DNA of 64,000 nucleotides from Lacrimispora amygdalina (GCF_003432035.1 NZ_QOHO01000020.1:16031-80030); one strand, 5' to 3'; positions 47,691 to 56,071 are shown, numbered from the stretch's first letter. Program-made: numbers and translations. Notes: generated by a model not told the origin, from the sequence alone.

Positions 47691-48032
47691 GTGAAAAAAA
47701 TAGAAGCATTTATCCGGCCTGAAAAACTGGAAGATATCAAAGAAATTATGGAAGAACTGAAATTAAACGGATTAAGTATTATGCAGGTTATGGGCTGCGG
47801 AAACCAGAAGGGCTGGACGGAATTTGTCCGCGGTGCAGAGGTGGATTATAATTTTCTGACCAAGATAAAAATAGAACTGTTTGTTACAGATCATCAGTCA
47901 GAGGCTGTTATTTCAGCAATCATTAAGAAAGCTTATACCGGCGAATACGGTGACGGCAAGATTTTTATTTCTGATATACAGGATGCTGTGAGAATCCGTA
48001 CCGGAGAGCGGGGAGAGGATGCTATCAGATAG
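47691..48032 (+). CDS. glnK: PII nitrogen regulatory protein
   Basis: A 113-residue PII protein that would bind ATP/ADP and 2-oxoglutarate and plug AmtB. The N-terminus IEAFIRPEKLEDIKEIM, the T-loop and the C-terminal YTGEYGDGKIF/RIRTGERGEDAI signature are present. The T-loop reads RGAEVDYNF: residue 51, the uridylylated Tyr in E. coli, is Val here, and residue 46 is also Val. It starts at GTG with AAAGGGGGA seven bases upstream. A long hairpin follows. Confidence 0.95.
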   Translation: MKKIEAFIRPEKLEDIKEIMEELKLNGLSIMQVMGCGNQKGWTEFVRGAEVDYNFLTKIKIELFVTDHQSEAVISAIIKKAYTGEYGDGKIFISDIQDAVRIRTGERGEDAIR

Positions 48033-48038
48033 TTTCTT

Positions 48039-48082
48039 AAAAAGGGAGGTAAAGCCATTTTTCCGGTTTTGCCTCCCTTTTA
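48039..48082 (+). terminator. Terminator of the amtB-glnK operon
   Basis: A long A-rich stem, AAAAGGGAGG with CCTCCCTTTT, with further inner pairing of AAAGCC and GGTTTT. The T run is part of the stem, so it may also act leftward. Confidence 0.75.
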
Positions 48083-48136
48083 TGTTAGAAACCTTTTTTT
48101 ATGGGAATGAATATGATATATCGGGCCGTAAGCCCA

Positions 48137-48186
48137 TTGAAATAAAAGAAGATAATCGTTATAATAATTATATTTCCATAACGATT
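48137..48186 (+). promoter_or_regulatory. Promoter with overlapping inverted repeat, receiver-protein gene
   Basis: TTGAAA, 17 bases, TATAAT (48160-48165). A perfect 9-bp inverted repeat AATCGTTAT (48154) / ATAACGATT (48178) covers the -10 and transcription start, so it may be an operator or a 5' hairpin. Confidence 0.65.
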
Positions 48187-48218
48187 AGACAAAGAATGAA
48201 AGAACCATCGGAGGAGTT

Positions 48219-48623
48219 ATGAGTATCAGGGTTGTAGTTGTAGATAATTCAGAGGAATTATTAGTGAAACTGACGGGAATTTTAAAAGATATGAGTGAAA
48301 TAGAGCTGTGCGGCAGCTTTCCGGAAGCCATTGCAGCCATGCAGTATATAAAGGAGCACCCGGTAGATCTTGTGTTTTCGGATATAGTTATGCCGGATAT
48401 CAGCGGAATTACGCTGGCCTCCAAGCTTTACGAACTTCCGGTTCCGCCGGAGGTTGTACTTTTATCCGGAATTCCGGGATTTTCTCTGGAAGCATTTAAA
48501 ATCCGTGTATTTGCTTTTATTGTAAAGCCTTATACAAGGGCTCAGATCAGTAAGGTAATCCGGATGTATAAGGAGAAAAAGTCTGAGGCTGGAGCCACCA
48601 GTCCGGATGAAATACTTAGATAG
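48219..48623 (+). CDS. Stand-alone response-regulator receiver protein
   Basis: A 134-residue protein consisting of one CheY-like receiver domain. The acidic pocket, phosphoacceptor Asp (FSDIVMPDISG, about residue 54), Thr/Ser switch (LLSG) and Lys (VKPYTRAQ) are in place. About 15 residues of charged tail follow; there is no DNA-binding, RNA-binding or enzyme domain. Neither a kinase nor a partner is adjacent. GGAGGAG precedes the ATG. It lies next to amtB-glnK but has its own promoter, so a nitrogen role is only a guess. Confidence 0.88.
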   Translation: MSIRVVVVDNSEELLVKLTGILKDMSEIELCGSFPEAIAAMQYIKEHPVDLVFSDIVMPDISGITLASKLYELPVPPEVVLLSGIPGFSLEAFKIRVFAFIVKPYTRAQISKVIRMYKEKKSEAGATSPDEILR

Positions 48624-48662
48624 ACTGTGGGATTTCGAGTCTGTCCCGTTTTTGCTTTTTAA

Positions 48663-48691
48663 TGGACGAACCCTGTATCCTATGTTATAAT
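48663..48691 (+). promoter_or_regulatory. Promoter of the gdpP-rplI-dnaB operon
   Basis: TGGACG, 17 bases, TATAAT; about 40 bases of leader to gdpP. Confidence 0.6.
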
Positions 48692-48736
48692 AGGAAGATA
48701 GCGAAAAAAGAACCTTTTTTCCATAAGGAGTCAAAT

Positions 48737-50797
48737 ATGAAAGAGAAGTTTAAAATAAAGGGACAGCTGGGGATTTACATGCAATGGCCTCTTTACTTAA
48801 CCGGGCTTTTAATTGCTGCCAATGCAGTGATCGGTGCAGTAAGTACAAAAGCAGGGATCATTATGGCCCTGTTTACGCTGATGTATGCAGGAATCGCGTT
48901 CTGGCTTTCTTTTTATAGAAGAAGACGTCTGTTAAGCGGCCTTGTGGAATTCTCAGCAGAGTACTCCTGGATGCAGAAGAAGCTCCTTAATGACCTTGAG
49001 ATTCCATACGCAATCGCGGATGAAAGCGGGAGAATTCTATGGGGGAATGATGCATTTTCTGCGGTTTTAGGGGAAGAGAAACACTTAAGGGCATCACGGA
49101 AGAATTTAACCGGCATTTTTCCTGAGATCACAAAAGAGGTTTTAAAGCTGGGAGACGGGGCTGTGACACTTCATGGCATATGCAATGACAGGAAGTACCA
49201 GATACAGCTGAAAGCGGTGCACATGAATGATGCATCGGAGCTGATGAGTGATACAGCAGGCATGGATAGTGCAGAACAGATGCTGCTGGCAGTTTATTTA
49301 TTTGATGAAACAGAGATTCTCACATATAAACAGATGGTAGATGACCAGAAGATGGTGGCAGGTCTTATCTATCTGGATAATTACGATGAGGCACTGGAAA
49401 GCGTGGAGGAGGTACGCCGCTCCCTTTTAACGGCACTCATTGACCGGAAGATTACAAAGTACATCACCAACATGAACGGAATTGTGAAAAAGCTGGAGAA
49501 GGACAAGTACTTCATCGCCATCAAACAGTGTTACATTGCAGAATTGAAAGAGAACCGTTTTTCCATCCTGGAAGAAGTTAAGACTGTCAATATCGGTAAT
49601 GAGATGTCAGTTACTTTAAGTATCGGTCTTGGAATGAATGGAGACAGTTACTATAAGAATTTAGATTTTGCAAGAATTGCCATTGATATGGCGCTGGGCC
49701 GTGGAGGAGACCAGGCAGTGGTCAAGGACGGAGAGCGGATCCAGTATTATGGGGGGAAAGCGCCCCAGGTGGAAAAGACGACCCGTGTGAAGGCCCGCGT
49801 AAAGGCCCATGCATTAAGGGAACTGATGGAAACCAAGGACCGCATCCTGATTATGGGTCACCGCATGACGGACATTGATTCTTTCGGTGCAGCGGTAGGT
49901 ATTTACCGGATCGCCACCGCCATGGATAAAAAGGCGAATATCGTTATTAATGAAGTGACCACCTTCGTACGTCCCATGAAGGAACGGTTCGTGGGAAATC
50001 CGGATTATCCGGAGGATTTATTTTTAAGAGGTGATGAAGCGGCAAGTCTTGTTGATGCCAATACACTGCTTGTTGTGGTTGATGTAAACCGGCCCAGCAT
50101 TACCGATGAACCACAGCTTCTGAGGCTGGTGAAAACCATTGTGGTTCTGGATCACCACAGGCAGAGCAGTGAGATCATTGACAATGCAGTTTTATCCTAT
50201 GTAGAGCCATACGCATCCTCTGCCTGCGAGATGGTAGCAGAGGTGCTTCAATACATCGCAGACGGGATTAAGATTAAATCTGCGGAAGCGGATGCTCTTT
50301 ATGCCGGTATTGTCATTGACACCCATAATTTTACCAATCAGACAGGCGTGAGAACCTTTGAAGCAGCGGCCTTTTTAAGGCGGAACGGTGCAGATGTGGT
50401 CCGTGTAAGAAAGCTGTTTCGGGATAATCTTGATGATTATAAGGCGAAAGCCGAAGCAGTCAGGGAGGCTGAGATTTTTGAAGGGAACTTTGCCATCAGT
50501 TTATGCCCCTCTGAAGGAATTGACAGCCCTACGGTAGTAGGTGCCCAGGCAGCCAACGAACTGCTTGACATATCAGGAATCAAGGCATCTGTCGTTATGA
50601 CTGAGTATAACAATACGGTATATTTAAGTGCCCGTTCCATTGATGAAGTCAATGTTCAGGTGATGATGGAGAAGCTTGGCGGCGGCGGACACAGAACCAT
50701 TGCAGGTGCCCAGCTTGCCGGTGTAAGCATAGAAGAAGCAAGAAACCAGGTAAAAGCGGTTATTAAAGAGATGATAGAGAAGGGAGACATATCATAA
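48737..50797 (+). CDS. gdpP: Cyclic-di-AMP phosphodiesterase, DHH/DHHA1 family
   Basis: A 686-residue membrane-anchored enzyme that degrades c-di-AMP. Two N-terminal membrane spans (residues 15-60) are followed by a PAS-like domain, a degenerate GGDEF domain (GRGGDQAVV near residue 325), and the DHH domain with [23 protein letters not shown] and LDHHRQ metal motifs. The DHHA1 end has [16 protein letters not shown] 48737 behind AAGGAG is the start. It overlaps rplI by one base, a gene order (gdpP-rplI-dnaB) conserved across Firmicutes. Confidence 0.96.
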   Translation: MKEKFKIKGQLGIYMQWPLYLTGLLIAANAVIGAVSTKAGIIMALFTLMYAGIAFWLSFYRRRRLLSGLVEFSAEYSWMQKKLLNDLEIPYAIADESGRILWGNDAFSAVLGEEKHLRASRKNLTGIFPEITKEVLKLGDGAVTLHGICNDRKYQIQLKAVHMNDASELMSDTAGMDSAEQMLLAVYLFDETEILTYKQMVDDQKMVAGLIYLDNYDEALESVEEVRRSLLTALIDRKITKYITNMNGIVKKLEKDKYFIAIKQCYIAELKENRFSILEEVKTVNIGNEMSVTLSIGLGMNGDSYYKNLDFARIAIDMALGRGGDQAVVKDGERIQYYGGKAPQVEKTTRVKARVKAHALRELMETKDRILIMGHRMTDIDSFGAAVGIYRIATAMDKKANIVINEVTTFVRPMKERFVGNPDYPEDLFLRGDEAASLVDANTLLVVVDVNRPSITDEPQLLRLVKTIVVLDHHRQSSEIIDNAVLSYVEPYASSACEMVAEVLQYIADGIKIKSAEADALYAGIVIDTHNFTNQTGVRTFEAAAFLRRNGADVVRVRKLFRDNLDDYKAKAEAVREAEIFEGNFAISLCPSEGIDSPTVVGAQAANELLDISGIKASVVMTEYNNTVYLSARSIDEVNVQVMMEKLGGGGHRTIAGAQLAGVSIEEARNQVKAVIKEMIEKGDIS

Positions 50798-51243
50798 TGG
50801 ATATTGTATTATTAGAAGATGTAAAAGCACTGGGAAAAAAGGGACAGATCGTTAAGGTTAATGACGGATATGCAAGAAATTTCATTCTCCCGAAAAAACT
50901 GGGAATTGAAGCGACAACAAAAAACTTAAATGACTTAAAGCTTCAGAAAGCCAATGAAGCAAAGATTGCAGCAGAGCAGCTGGAAGCAGCAAAAGAGCTT
51001 GGAAAGAAGATTGAAGAAGCTTCTATTACTGTTACAATCCGTGCAGGAGAAGGCGGAAAAGCATTTGGTTCCGTATCAGGCAAGGAGATTTCCCAGGCGA
51101 TTTCCAGTCAGCTTGGGCTTGACATTGATAAGAAGAAACTGGTTCTTCCCGAGCCGTTAAAGACCTTTGGTACTCATGAGGTTCCTATTAAGCTTCATAA
51201 GGATGTAACCGCAAAATTAGATGTTAAGGTAATAGAGAGCTAG
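50797..51243 (+). CDS. rplI: 50S ribosomal protein L9
   Basis: A 148-residue L9 with the standard N-terminal domain ([30 protein letters not shown] in part: [13 protein letters not shown]), a long connecting helix (residues 40-75) and the C-terminal RNA-binding domain. Start and stop agree with the family length. It sits between gdpP and dnaB as in many Firmicutes. Confidence 0.97.
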   Translation: MDIVLLEDVKALGKKGQIVKVNDGYARNFILPKKLGIEATTKNLNDLKLQKANEAKIAAEQLEAAKELGKKIEEASITVTIRAGEGGKAFGSVSGKEISQAISSQLGLDIDKKKLVLPEPLKTFGTHEVPIKLHKDVTAKLDVKVIES

Positions 51244-51254
51244 GAGGCACAGTT

Positions 51255-52589
51255 ATGGATGAGGCCCTGATCAAACGGATTCTCCCTCACAGCATCGAGG
51301 CCGAGCAGTCCGTCATCGGATCCATGCTGATGGATCGGGATGCGATCATTGCTGCTTCCGAGATCGTTACAGCAGGAGATTTTTATCAGCACCAGTATGG
51401 CGTCATGTTTGAAGCCATGCTGGAGCTTTTTAATGAGAATCTGCCGGTGGACTTAGTCACTTTGCAGAACCGCTTAAAAGAAAAGGATGTTCCCCCCGAG
51501 GTATCCAGTCTGGAATTTGTAAGAGACATTATTACAACCGTTCCAACCTCTGCCAATGTAAAGTCATATGCCAAAATCGTACGGGACAAGGCCGTATTAA
51601 GGCGGCTGATTAAGATAAACGAGGATATAGCCAACACCTGTTATGCAGGAAAAGAACCGCTTGAGAATATACTGGCATCTACGGAGAAAACCATATTTGA
51701 CTTACTCCAGAACCGTAATTCCGGAGATTTCGTACCCATTCGTCAGGTTGCCATGAATGTACTGGAAAAGATTGAGGAGGCCTCCAAGAATCAGGGGACA
51801 GTAACAGGAGTTCCAACAGGATTTATTGATCTGGACTATAAGACTTCCGGTCTTCAACCGTCAGATTTTGTCCTGATTGCGGCACGCCCTTCTATGGGAA
51901 AGACAGCTTTCGTTTTGAATCTGGTAGATCATATAGCGGTGAAGAAGGGACTTCCAGCGATGGTATTCAGTCTGGAGATGTCAAAAGAACAGTTGGTAAA
52001 CCGTATGCTGGCCATGGAGTCGAATGTAGATTCCCAGAAGTTAAGAACCGGTACCTTATCCGACAGTGACTGGGATGCGGTAGTGGAAGGAATCGGCGTA
52101 ATTGGCAACTCCAAGTTAATCATTGATGACACCCCTGGAATTTCCATTATGGAGCTTCGTTCAAGGTGCAGAAAGATGAAGCTGGAGCATGGATTAAGTA
52201 TTGTAATTATTGACTACCTGCAGTTAATGAGCGGAAGCGGAAAAGGCGGAGAGAACCGTCAGCAGGAAATTTCTGAGATTTCCCGTTCGTTAAAGGCCCT
52301 TGCAAGAGAGCTGAGTGCGCCGGTAATAGCCCTGTCACAGCTAAGCCGTGCCTGCGAGACGAGGCCGGATCACCGGCCGATGTTGTCTGATCTTAGAGAG
52401 TCAGGAGCGATCGAGCAGGATGCCGACGTGGTAATGTTTTTATATCGAGATGATTATTATAATAAGGATACTGATATGCCCAATATTGCGGAAGTAATTA
52501 TAGCGAAGCAGAGAAATGGTCCGATTGGAACCGTGAATCTGGTATGGAGGCCGGAGTATACGAAGTTTGCAAACATGGCCCGGCAATGA
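51255..52589 (+). CDS. dnaB: Replicative DNA helicase
   Basis: A 444-residue hexameric helicase (called DnaC in B. subtilis). The N-terminal domain begins PHSIEAEQSVIGSMLMD; the RecA-like domain has Walker A ARPSMGKTAF near residue 217, Walker B VIIDYLQLM near 318 and the DLRESGAIEQDADV motif near 380. No intein. AGGAGG lies before the ATG. The stop is followed five bases later by a very large palindrome. Confidence 0.97.
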   Translation: MDEALIKRILPHSIEAEQSVIGSMLMDRDAIIAASEIVTAGDFYQHQYGVMFEAMLELFNENLPVDLVTLQNRLKEKDVPPEVSSLEFVRDIITTVPTSANVKSYAKIVRDKAVLRRLIKINEDIANTCYAGKEPLENILASTEKTIFDLLQNRNSGDFVPIRQVAMNVLEKIEEASKNQGTVTGVPTGFIDLDYKTSGLQPSDFVLIAARPSMGKTAFVLNLVDHIAVKKGLPAMVFSLEMSKEQLVNRMLAMESNVDSQKLRTGTLSDSDWDAVVEGIGVIGNSKLIIDDTPGISIMELRSRCRKMKLEHGLSIVIIDYLQLMSGSGKGGENRQQEISEISRSLKALARELSAPVIALSQLSRACETRPDHRPMLSDLRESGAIEQDADVVMFLYRDDYYNKDTDMPNIAEVIIAKQRNGPIGTVNLVWRPEYTKFANMARQ

Positions 52590-52594
52590 GCAGG

Positions 52595-52725
52595 ATAGAA
52601 AAAGGGGAAAGCCCTCCCTCAGAAACAAATGCATTTGTTTCTGAGGGAGGGCTTTCCCCTTTTTCTATGGAGCGAATGCTCCCCATCTGGGAGAAAAATT
52701 GTTCTACAATTTTACTCCCAGATGG
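52595..52725. repeat. Three abutting hairpins, including a 74-bp perfect palindrome
   Basis: 52595-52668 is a perfect palindrome with 37-bp arms and no spacer (centre ATGCAT; arms contain AAAAAGGGGAAAGCCC and GGGCTTTCCCCTTTTT). 52669-52682 is GGAGC-GAAT-GCTCC. 52683-52725 has 20-bp arms starting CCATCTGGGAG with a TCT loop and one mismatch. No base separates the three. The first could end dnaB transcription in either direction because its arms carry A5/T5 ends. Confidence 0.9.
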
Positions 52726-52741
52726 CTCCTGCGGATTACCG

Positions 52742-52834
52742 TCCCCCTTAATCCCCTCCCTTCACTCTCCAACATCACCCCTCCAAAAAATTCCCCTTCC
52801 CATTAAAATTTTTTCAACATCTTATTCATAATCC
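52742..52834 (+). other. 93-base G-free, C-rich tract
   Basis: No G occurs on the + strand for 93 bases and over half of the first 60 are C. It lies between the hairpin element and the MerR-like gene. Such unstructured C-rich RNA is the usual form of a Rho-utilisation site. No gene is seen here. Confidence 0.6.
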
Positions 52835-52905
52835 GTATTATACCCGCATAAGATATAAATAGTAAGGTTATGAAAACTAAACGAACCAAAGGAGAGGATA
52901 TAGCT

Positions 52906-53565
52906 ATGGCTGAGATACATTACTTAATATCGGATGCATCAAAGAAGGTTGATGTAGAATCCCATGTCCTTAGATACTGGGAGGACGAGCTGGAGTTAAA
53001 CATTCCCAGAAATGAGATGGGACACCGGTATTACACCGAAGCACACATCCGTTTATTCAAGCAGATCAAGGACTTAAAGGAAAAGGGATATCAGTTAAAA
53101 GCCATTAAGACAGCGCTTGAAAAAGTCATTGGGGACGGAAAAGATCCGGTTATACCTGATGAGTTATTGGAGGGGCAGATGACCCAGGAATTAAAAGACA
53201 GTGGACTGGCCGGAGAAGACGGCGAGTCAGGCCTGGAAGTACATAACACAGCACAGGTCTCTATTGCACAGGGAAAGATGGAACAGTTTCAGGAAATCAT
53301 GAATCACATCATTGGACGTGCTTTGGAGTTAAATAATGAGCAGTTGAGCCAGGATGTCAGCAGTCTGGTCAATGATAAAGTCATTAAGGAGATGGAATAC
53401 TTAATGAACTTAAAAGAGGAAAAAGAAGAAGAGCGTTACAAACAGCTGGACGAGCTGATACGTACTTATCAGAAAGACAACAAAGGCCGTGCAGAAGCAG
53501 CAGCATCCAAAATCCCCTTCTTTAACCGCAAAAAGAAATTTGGTCGAAACGGAAAAAAGTTATAG
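52906..53565 (+). CDS. MerR-like helix-turn-helix protein
   Basis: A 219-residue protein with an N-terminal MerR-type winged helix (VESHVLRYWEDELEL and GHRYYTEAHIRLFKQIKDLKEKG in part) over residues 10-80. The C-terminal half is a glutamate-rich predicted coiled coil (residues 125-190) ending in a strongly basic tail (FFNRKKKFGRNGKK). There is no recognisable ligand domain. The start is ATG 52906 with GGAGAGG upstream rather than an earlier ATG at 52870. Function unknown; the layout resembles DNA-binding MerR-like proteins of clostridia. Confidence 0.85.
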   Translation: MAEIHYLISDASKKVDVESHVLRYWEDELELNIPRNEMGHRYYTEAHIRLFKQIKDLKEKGYQLKAIKTALEKVIGDGKDPVIPDELLEGQMTQELKDSGLAGEDGESGLEVHNTAQVSIAQGKMEQFQEIMNHIIGRALELNNEQLSQDVSSLVNDKVIKEMEYLMNLKEEKEEERYKQLDELIRTYQKDNKGRAEAAASKIPFFNRKKKFGRNGKKL

Positions 53566-53610
53566 CATATTCTCACTTTCAGATAAAAAGAGTCCAAAAG
53601 CGGCTCAGGC

Positions 53611-53656
53611 AAAAAATCCGCAGCTGCCACTGAAAGTGTAAACTGCGGATTTTTTT
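53611..53656. terminator. Bidirectional terminator between merR-like and puuD-like genes
   Basis: AAAAATCCGCAG pairs with CTGCGGATTTTT, with A and T tracts at the two ends, so it can serve both convergent genes. An inner CACT/AGTG helix closes the loop. Confidence 0.85.
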
Positions 53657-53670
53657 GAACGTCTTAATTC

Positions 53671-54378
53671 TTAGCAAGACTCCACAAATCTTTTAAAGAG
53701 CCGAAATGCTTCCCCGCTATTTTCCCAAAGATATTCCGGATGCCATTGTACTCCCACAAAAAATGGATAACCCGGCATTTCCAGCGCCTCAATCAGATGA
53801 TCCGGAGAGTAAGCCGATGCAATCAGCCCCTCCCCCAAATCCTTCACAGCCTGATGATGCATGCTGTTAACTCGTAGTGTATCCATACCAGCTATCTCAT
53901 GCAGCAGTGTACCCTGCGTCAGTAAAACCGTATGACTGGGCATATGATAGGCAAATGGCTGGGTATGTGCAATAGGAAATTCCGGTTTTGTCATAGAAAA
54001 GATATCCTGCCAGATCGTCCCGCCCATGGCAATATTTAACACCTGAATCCCTCTGCAGATTCCAAGAACCGGTTTCCTTTTCTCAAGAATAAATGGCAGC
54101 AGTCCAAGCTCCATCCCATCCCTTGCCTCCGATACATTACCGCAGTGCATCTGTGTTTCCTCACCGAAGAGAAACGGGTGAACATCCGGTCCTCCAGTAA
54201 ACAAAAACCCGTCCAGTTCATCAGCCAGCTGCTTCAACTCATCTTCATCAGCTTCTAACGGCATAACAACAGGAATTGCCCCTGCCGCCTTTAAAGCCCG
54301 TAAATAGGTAGGTCTCATCTTAATATCATTGTTATCCGTATCGTGGGCAGGCGTCAATCCGATCAGTGGTTTTTTCAT
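53671..54378 (-). CDS. puuD: Gamma-glutamyl-gamma-aminobutyrate hydrolase-like class I amidotransferase (peptidase C26)
   Basis: A 235-residue class I glutamine-amidotransferase-fold hydrolase. The catalytic Cys108 is in GICRGIQ, the His-Glu pair in VQWHPEYLW near residue 213, and the FTGGPDVHP loop near residue 62 is typical of PuuD/PuuD-like gamma-glutamyl hydrolases. PuuD releases GABA in putrescine breakdown, but no other putrescine genes are nearby, so the substrate could be another gamma-glutamyl amide. Monocistronic, convergent with the MerR-like gene. Confidence 0.88.
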   Translation of the reverse strand: MKKPLIGLTPAHDTDNNDIKMRPTYLRALKAAGAIPVVMPLEADEDELKQLADELDGFLFTGGPDVHPFLFGEETQMHCGNVSEARDGMELGLLPFILEKRKPVLGICRGIQVLNIAMGGTIWQDIFSMTKPEFPIAHTQPFAYHMPSHTVLLTQGTLLHEIAGMDTLRVNSMHHQAVKDLGEGLIASAYSPDHLIEALEMPGYPFFVGVQWHPEYLWENSGEAFRLFKRFVESC

Positions 54379-54436
54379 ATAGACTTCCTTTCAGAAATAA
54401 CATGAGTAATAATAAAAAGATATGGGGATCAATAAC

Positions 54437-54465
54437 AAAATGCCCCTCCCTTACGGAAGAGGCAT
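54437..54465 (-). terminator. Terminator of the ferredoxin gene
   Basis: Reading leftward: ATGCCTCTTCC, GTAA loop, GGGAGGGGCAT with two mismatches, then TTTTG, 16 bases past the ferredoxin stop. Confidence 0.65.
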
Positions 54466-54480
54466 ATATGTATTCAATAA

Positions 54481-54651
54481 TTATGCTTCAGAAATAGCTC
54501 CTGTTGGGCATACACCTTCACATGCGCCACAGTCGATGCAAGCATCTGCATCAATAACGTACTGAGAATCACCCTGGCTGATAGCGCTTACTGGGCATTC
54601 GCCTTCGCATGAACCACAACTTACACAAGCGTCACTAATAACACGTGCCAT
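54481..54651 (-). CDS. 2[4Fe-4S] ferredoxin
   Basis: A 56-residue clostridial-type ferredoxin too short for many gene finders. It begins MARVISDACVSCGSCE and has two CxxCxxCxxxCP clusters, the first CVSCGSCEGECP and the second CIDCGACEGVCP, each able to carry one 4Fe-4S centre. AAGGAGG lies nine bases before the ATG, and a promoter is present. It transfers electrons at low potential. It stands directly behind pflA, whose product needs one electron per activation, so it is a plausible donor; that link is inference. Confidence 0.95.
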   Translation of the reverse strand: MARVISDACVSCGSCEGECPVSAISQGDSQYVIDADACIDCGACEGVCPTGAISEA

Positions 54652-54688
54652 GATAAATAACCTCCTTATATTCTATACATTTTTCTAT

Positions 54689-54717
54689 ATTTTATACTAT
54701 TAATAAAATTTAATCAA
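54689..54717 (-). promoter_or_regulatory. Promoter of the ferredoxin gene
   Basis: Reading leftward: TTGATT, 17 bases, TAAAAT, about 38 bases before the ATG. Confidence 0.6.
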
Positions 54718-54746
54718 GTAGAAATTGTAACAATTAATGTTTAATT

Positions 54747-55514
54747 TTAGAAGCAATAGGGATCCGGCGTACCTATGCGAGAGTCCTTAATTCCGGTAAG
54801 GATTATTTTCTTTGCAGATATGGCATCTTCCTTTGATAAAGGGGGTACACCCTTTAAAGGATAATCCATACCCAGACTCTCATATTTGACCTTTCCCATA
54901 TCATGATAGGGAAGAACATCAAGGGCCTTTACGTTTTTCAACTGACCGATAAAACGCCCGAGATGGTATAAATCTGCTGCTTCGTCTGTGATGCCGGGCA
55001 CCACCACATGACGGATCCAGACAGGGATTTCTTTTTCATCAAGATAGCGTGCAAAATCCAGAATATCTGCATTGGAGTGACCAGTCAAGGGCTTGTGTCT
55101 GATATCATTAATCTGCTTGATATCCAGCATCACCAGGCTGGTAGAAGCAAGAAGACGGTCAATTTTCTTTAAATAATCTTCATTGCCTCTGTTAAATGTC
55201 ACTCCAGAGGTATCCAGACAGGTATGAATATCCTTTTTTCTTGCAGCTTCAAACAGCTGGATAAGAAAATCCAGCTGCAAAAGCGGCTCACCGCCTGTGG
55301 CTGTGATACCTCCGCCCCGGTAAAAATGCCGGGACGACTCAAACTGCTTTAATATTTCCTCAACTGTCATCAGATTGCCGCCTGCCAGTTCCCATGTATC
55401 CGGGTTGTGGCAGTACTGGCAGCGCATGGGGCAGCCCTGAAAAAATACCACCATGCGCACGCCCGGACCGTCGACGGTACCAAAACTTTCAATGGAATGG
55501 ATACGTCCTGTCAT
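54747..55514 (-). CDS. pflA: Pyruvate formate-lyase activating enzyme (radical SAM)
   Basis: A 255-residue radical-SAM glycyl-radical activase. The CxxxCxxC cluster motif is CPMRCQYC near residue 30, followed by HNPDTW as in PflA; GGEPLLQ near residue 82 binds S-adenosylmethionine. It makes the glycyl radical on the lyase using a 5'-deoxyadenosyl radical. It is 26 bases after the separate glycyl-radical subunit and in the same operon. Confidence 0.95.
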   Translation of the reverse strand: MTGRIHSIESFGTVDGPGVRMVVFFQGCPMRCQYCHNPDTWELAGGNLMTVEEILKQFESSRHFYRGGGITATGGEPLLQLDFLIQLFEAARKKDIHTCLDTSGVTFNRGNEDYLKKIDRLLASTSLVMLDIKQINDIRHKPLTGHSNADILDFARYLDEKEIPVWIRHVVVPGITDEAADLYHLGRFIGQLKNVKALDVLPYHDMGKVKYESLGMDYPLKGVPPLSKEDAISAKKIILTGIKDSRIGTPDPYCF

Positions 55515-55540
55515 AAGTGCTTCGCCTTCTTTTCTGATTG

Positions 55541-55786
55541 TTACATATTGCTGTGGAATGTACGGGAGATAACCTCATCCTGCTGTTCTTTTGACAGTTT
55601 GATAAAGTTAACTGCATAACCGGATACACGAACGGTCAGCTGAGGATAATTCTCCGGATGCTTTTGTGCGTCCAGAAGAGTATCCTTCGTAAAAACATTA
55701 ACATTTAAGTGATGTCCGCCTTCTTCTACATAGCCATCTAATAAGTTCACGAGATTGTCGATTTGAGATTCACTGATATTTGCCAT
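55541..55786 (-). CDS. Separate glycyl-radical domain subunit of pyruvate formate-lyase
   Basis: An 81-residue protein that equals the last 80 or so residues of ordinary PflB. It carries [40 protein letters not shown] and ends [11 protein letters not shown]. The radical glycine is Gly56 in RVSGYA. The large lyase gene upstream lacks this domain, so this protein must supply the radical. AAGGAGG precedes the ATG. It resembles the spare-part protein GrcA of enterobacteria, but here it cannot be a mere repair part because no full-length PflB is seen. Confidence 0.9.
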   Translation of the reverse strand: MANISESQIDNLVNLLDGYVEEGGHHLNVNVFTKDTLLDAQKHPENYPQLTVRVSGYAVNFIKLSKEQQDEVISRTFHSNM

Positions 55787-55834
55787 TACATTATCCTCCT
55801 TATGTGTTTTCGTTCTTTTGGTATTCCTGACTGT

Positions 55835-56071
55835 TTATTGGTCGTCCTCTTCCCGGTCCATGCCCTCAAACAGGGTAGGAACGCGGCAGGCTACATCGCC
55901 TTCTGCACAGTCAAGAGAATTGGTAGTCGTAATTGTTTTCGCCATAGTCTTATGGGCATTTACGGTACCGTCCTCAGCTACACGGATGTTCATATGACCG
56001 CCGTTGTTGGTCATAAATGAATCCAGCATTGAGACAATATCATCAATTTGTTTTTCATTTGGATCTGCCAT
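55835..56071 (-). CDS. Diverged paralogue of the glycyl-radical domain, no radical glycine motif
   Basis: A 78-residue protein between the lyase and the radical subunit. Its first half aligns with the radical subunit (QIDDIVSMLDSF against [20 protein letters not shown] against GGHHLNVNV). The second half has no RVSGYA motif and instead reads SLDCAEGDVACRVPTLFEGMD with two cysteines, ending in an acidic tail. The ATG at 56071 with GGAG eight bases upstream is chosen over a GTG nine bases earlier. Intact frame, ribosome binding site and tight spacing (12 bases after pflB) argue for a working protein, possibly a structural or regulatory partner. Function unknown. Confidence 0.8.
   Translation of the reverse strand: MADPNEKQIDDIVSMLDSFMTNNGGHMNIRVAEDGTVNAHKTMAKTITTTNSLDCAEGDVACRVPTLFEGMDREEDDQ

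Noticed and set aside
48019..48222. A 67-residue open frame between glnK and the receiver gene
   Set aside because: It covers the glnK terminator hairpin and the next promoter, with no similarity to any family I know.
52544..52831. Open frames on both strands through the palindrome after dnaB, giving similar peptides in the two directions
   Set aside because: They exist only because a perfect palindrome reads the same on both strands; no ribosome binding site or family similarity.
55541..55786. Simple GrcA-type repair protein
   Set aside because: GrcA supplements a full-length PflB; here the large subunit lacks the radical domain, so this protein is needed for basic activity unless another PflB exists elsewhere.
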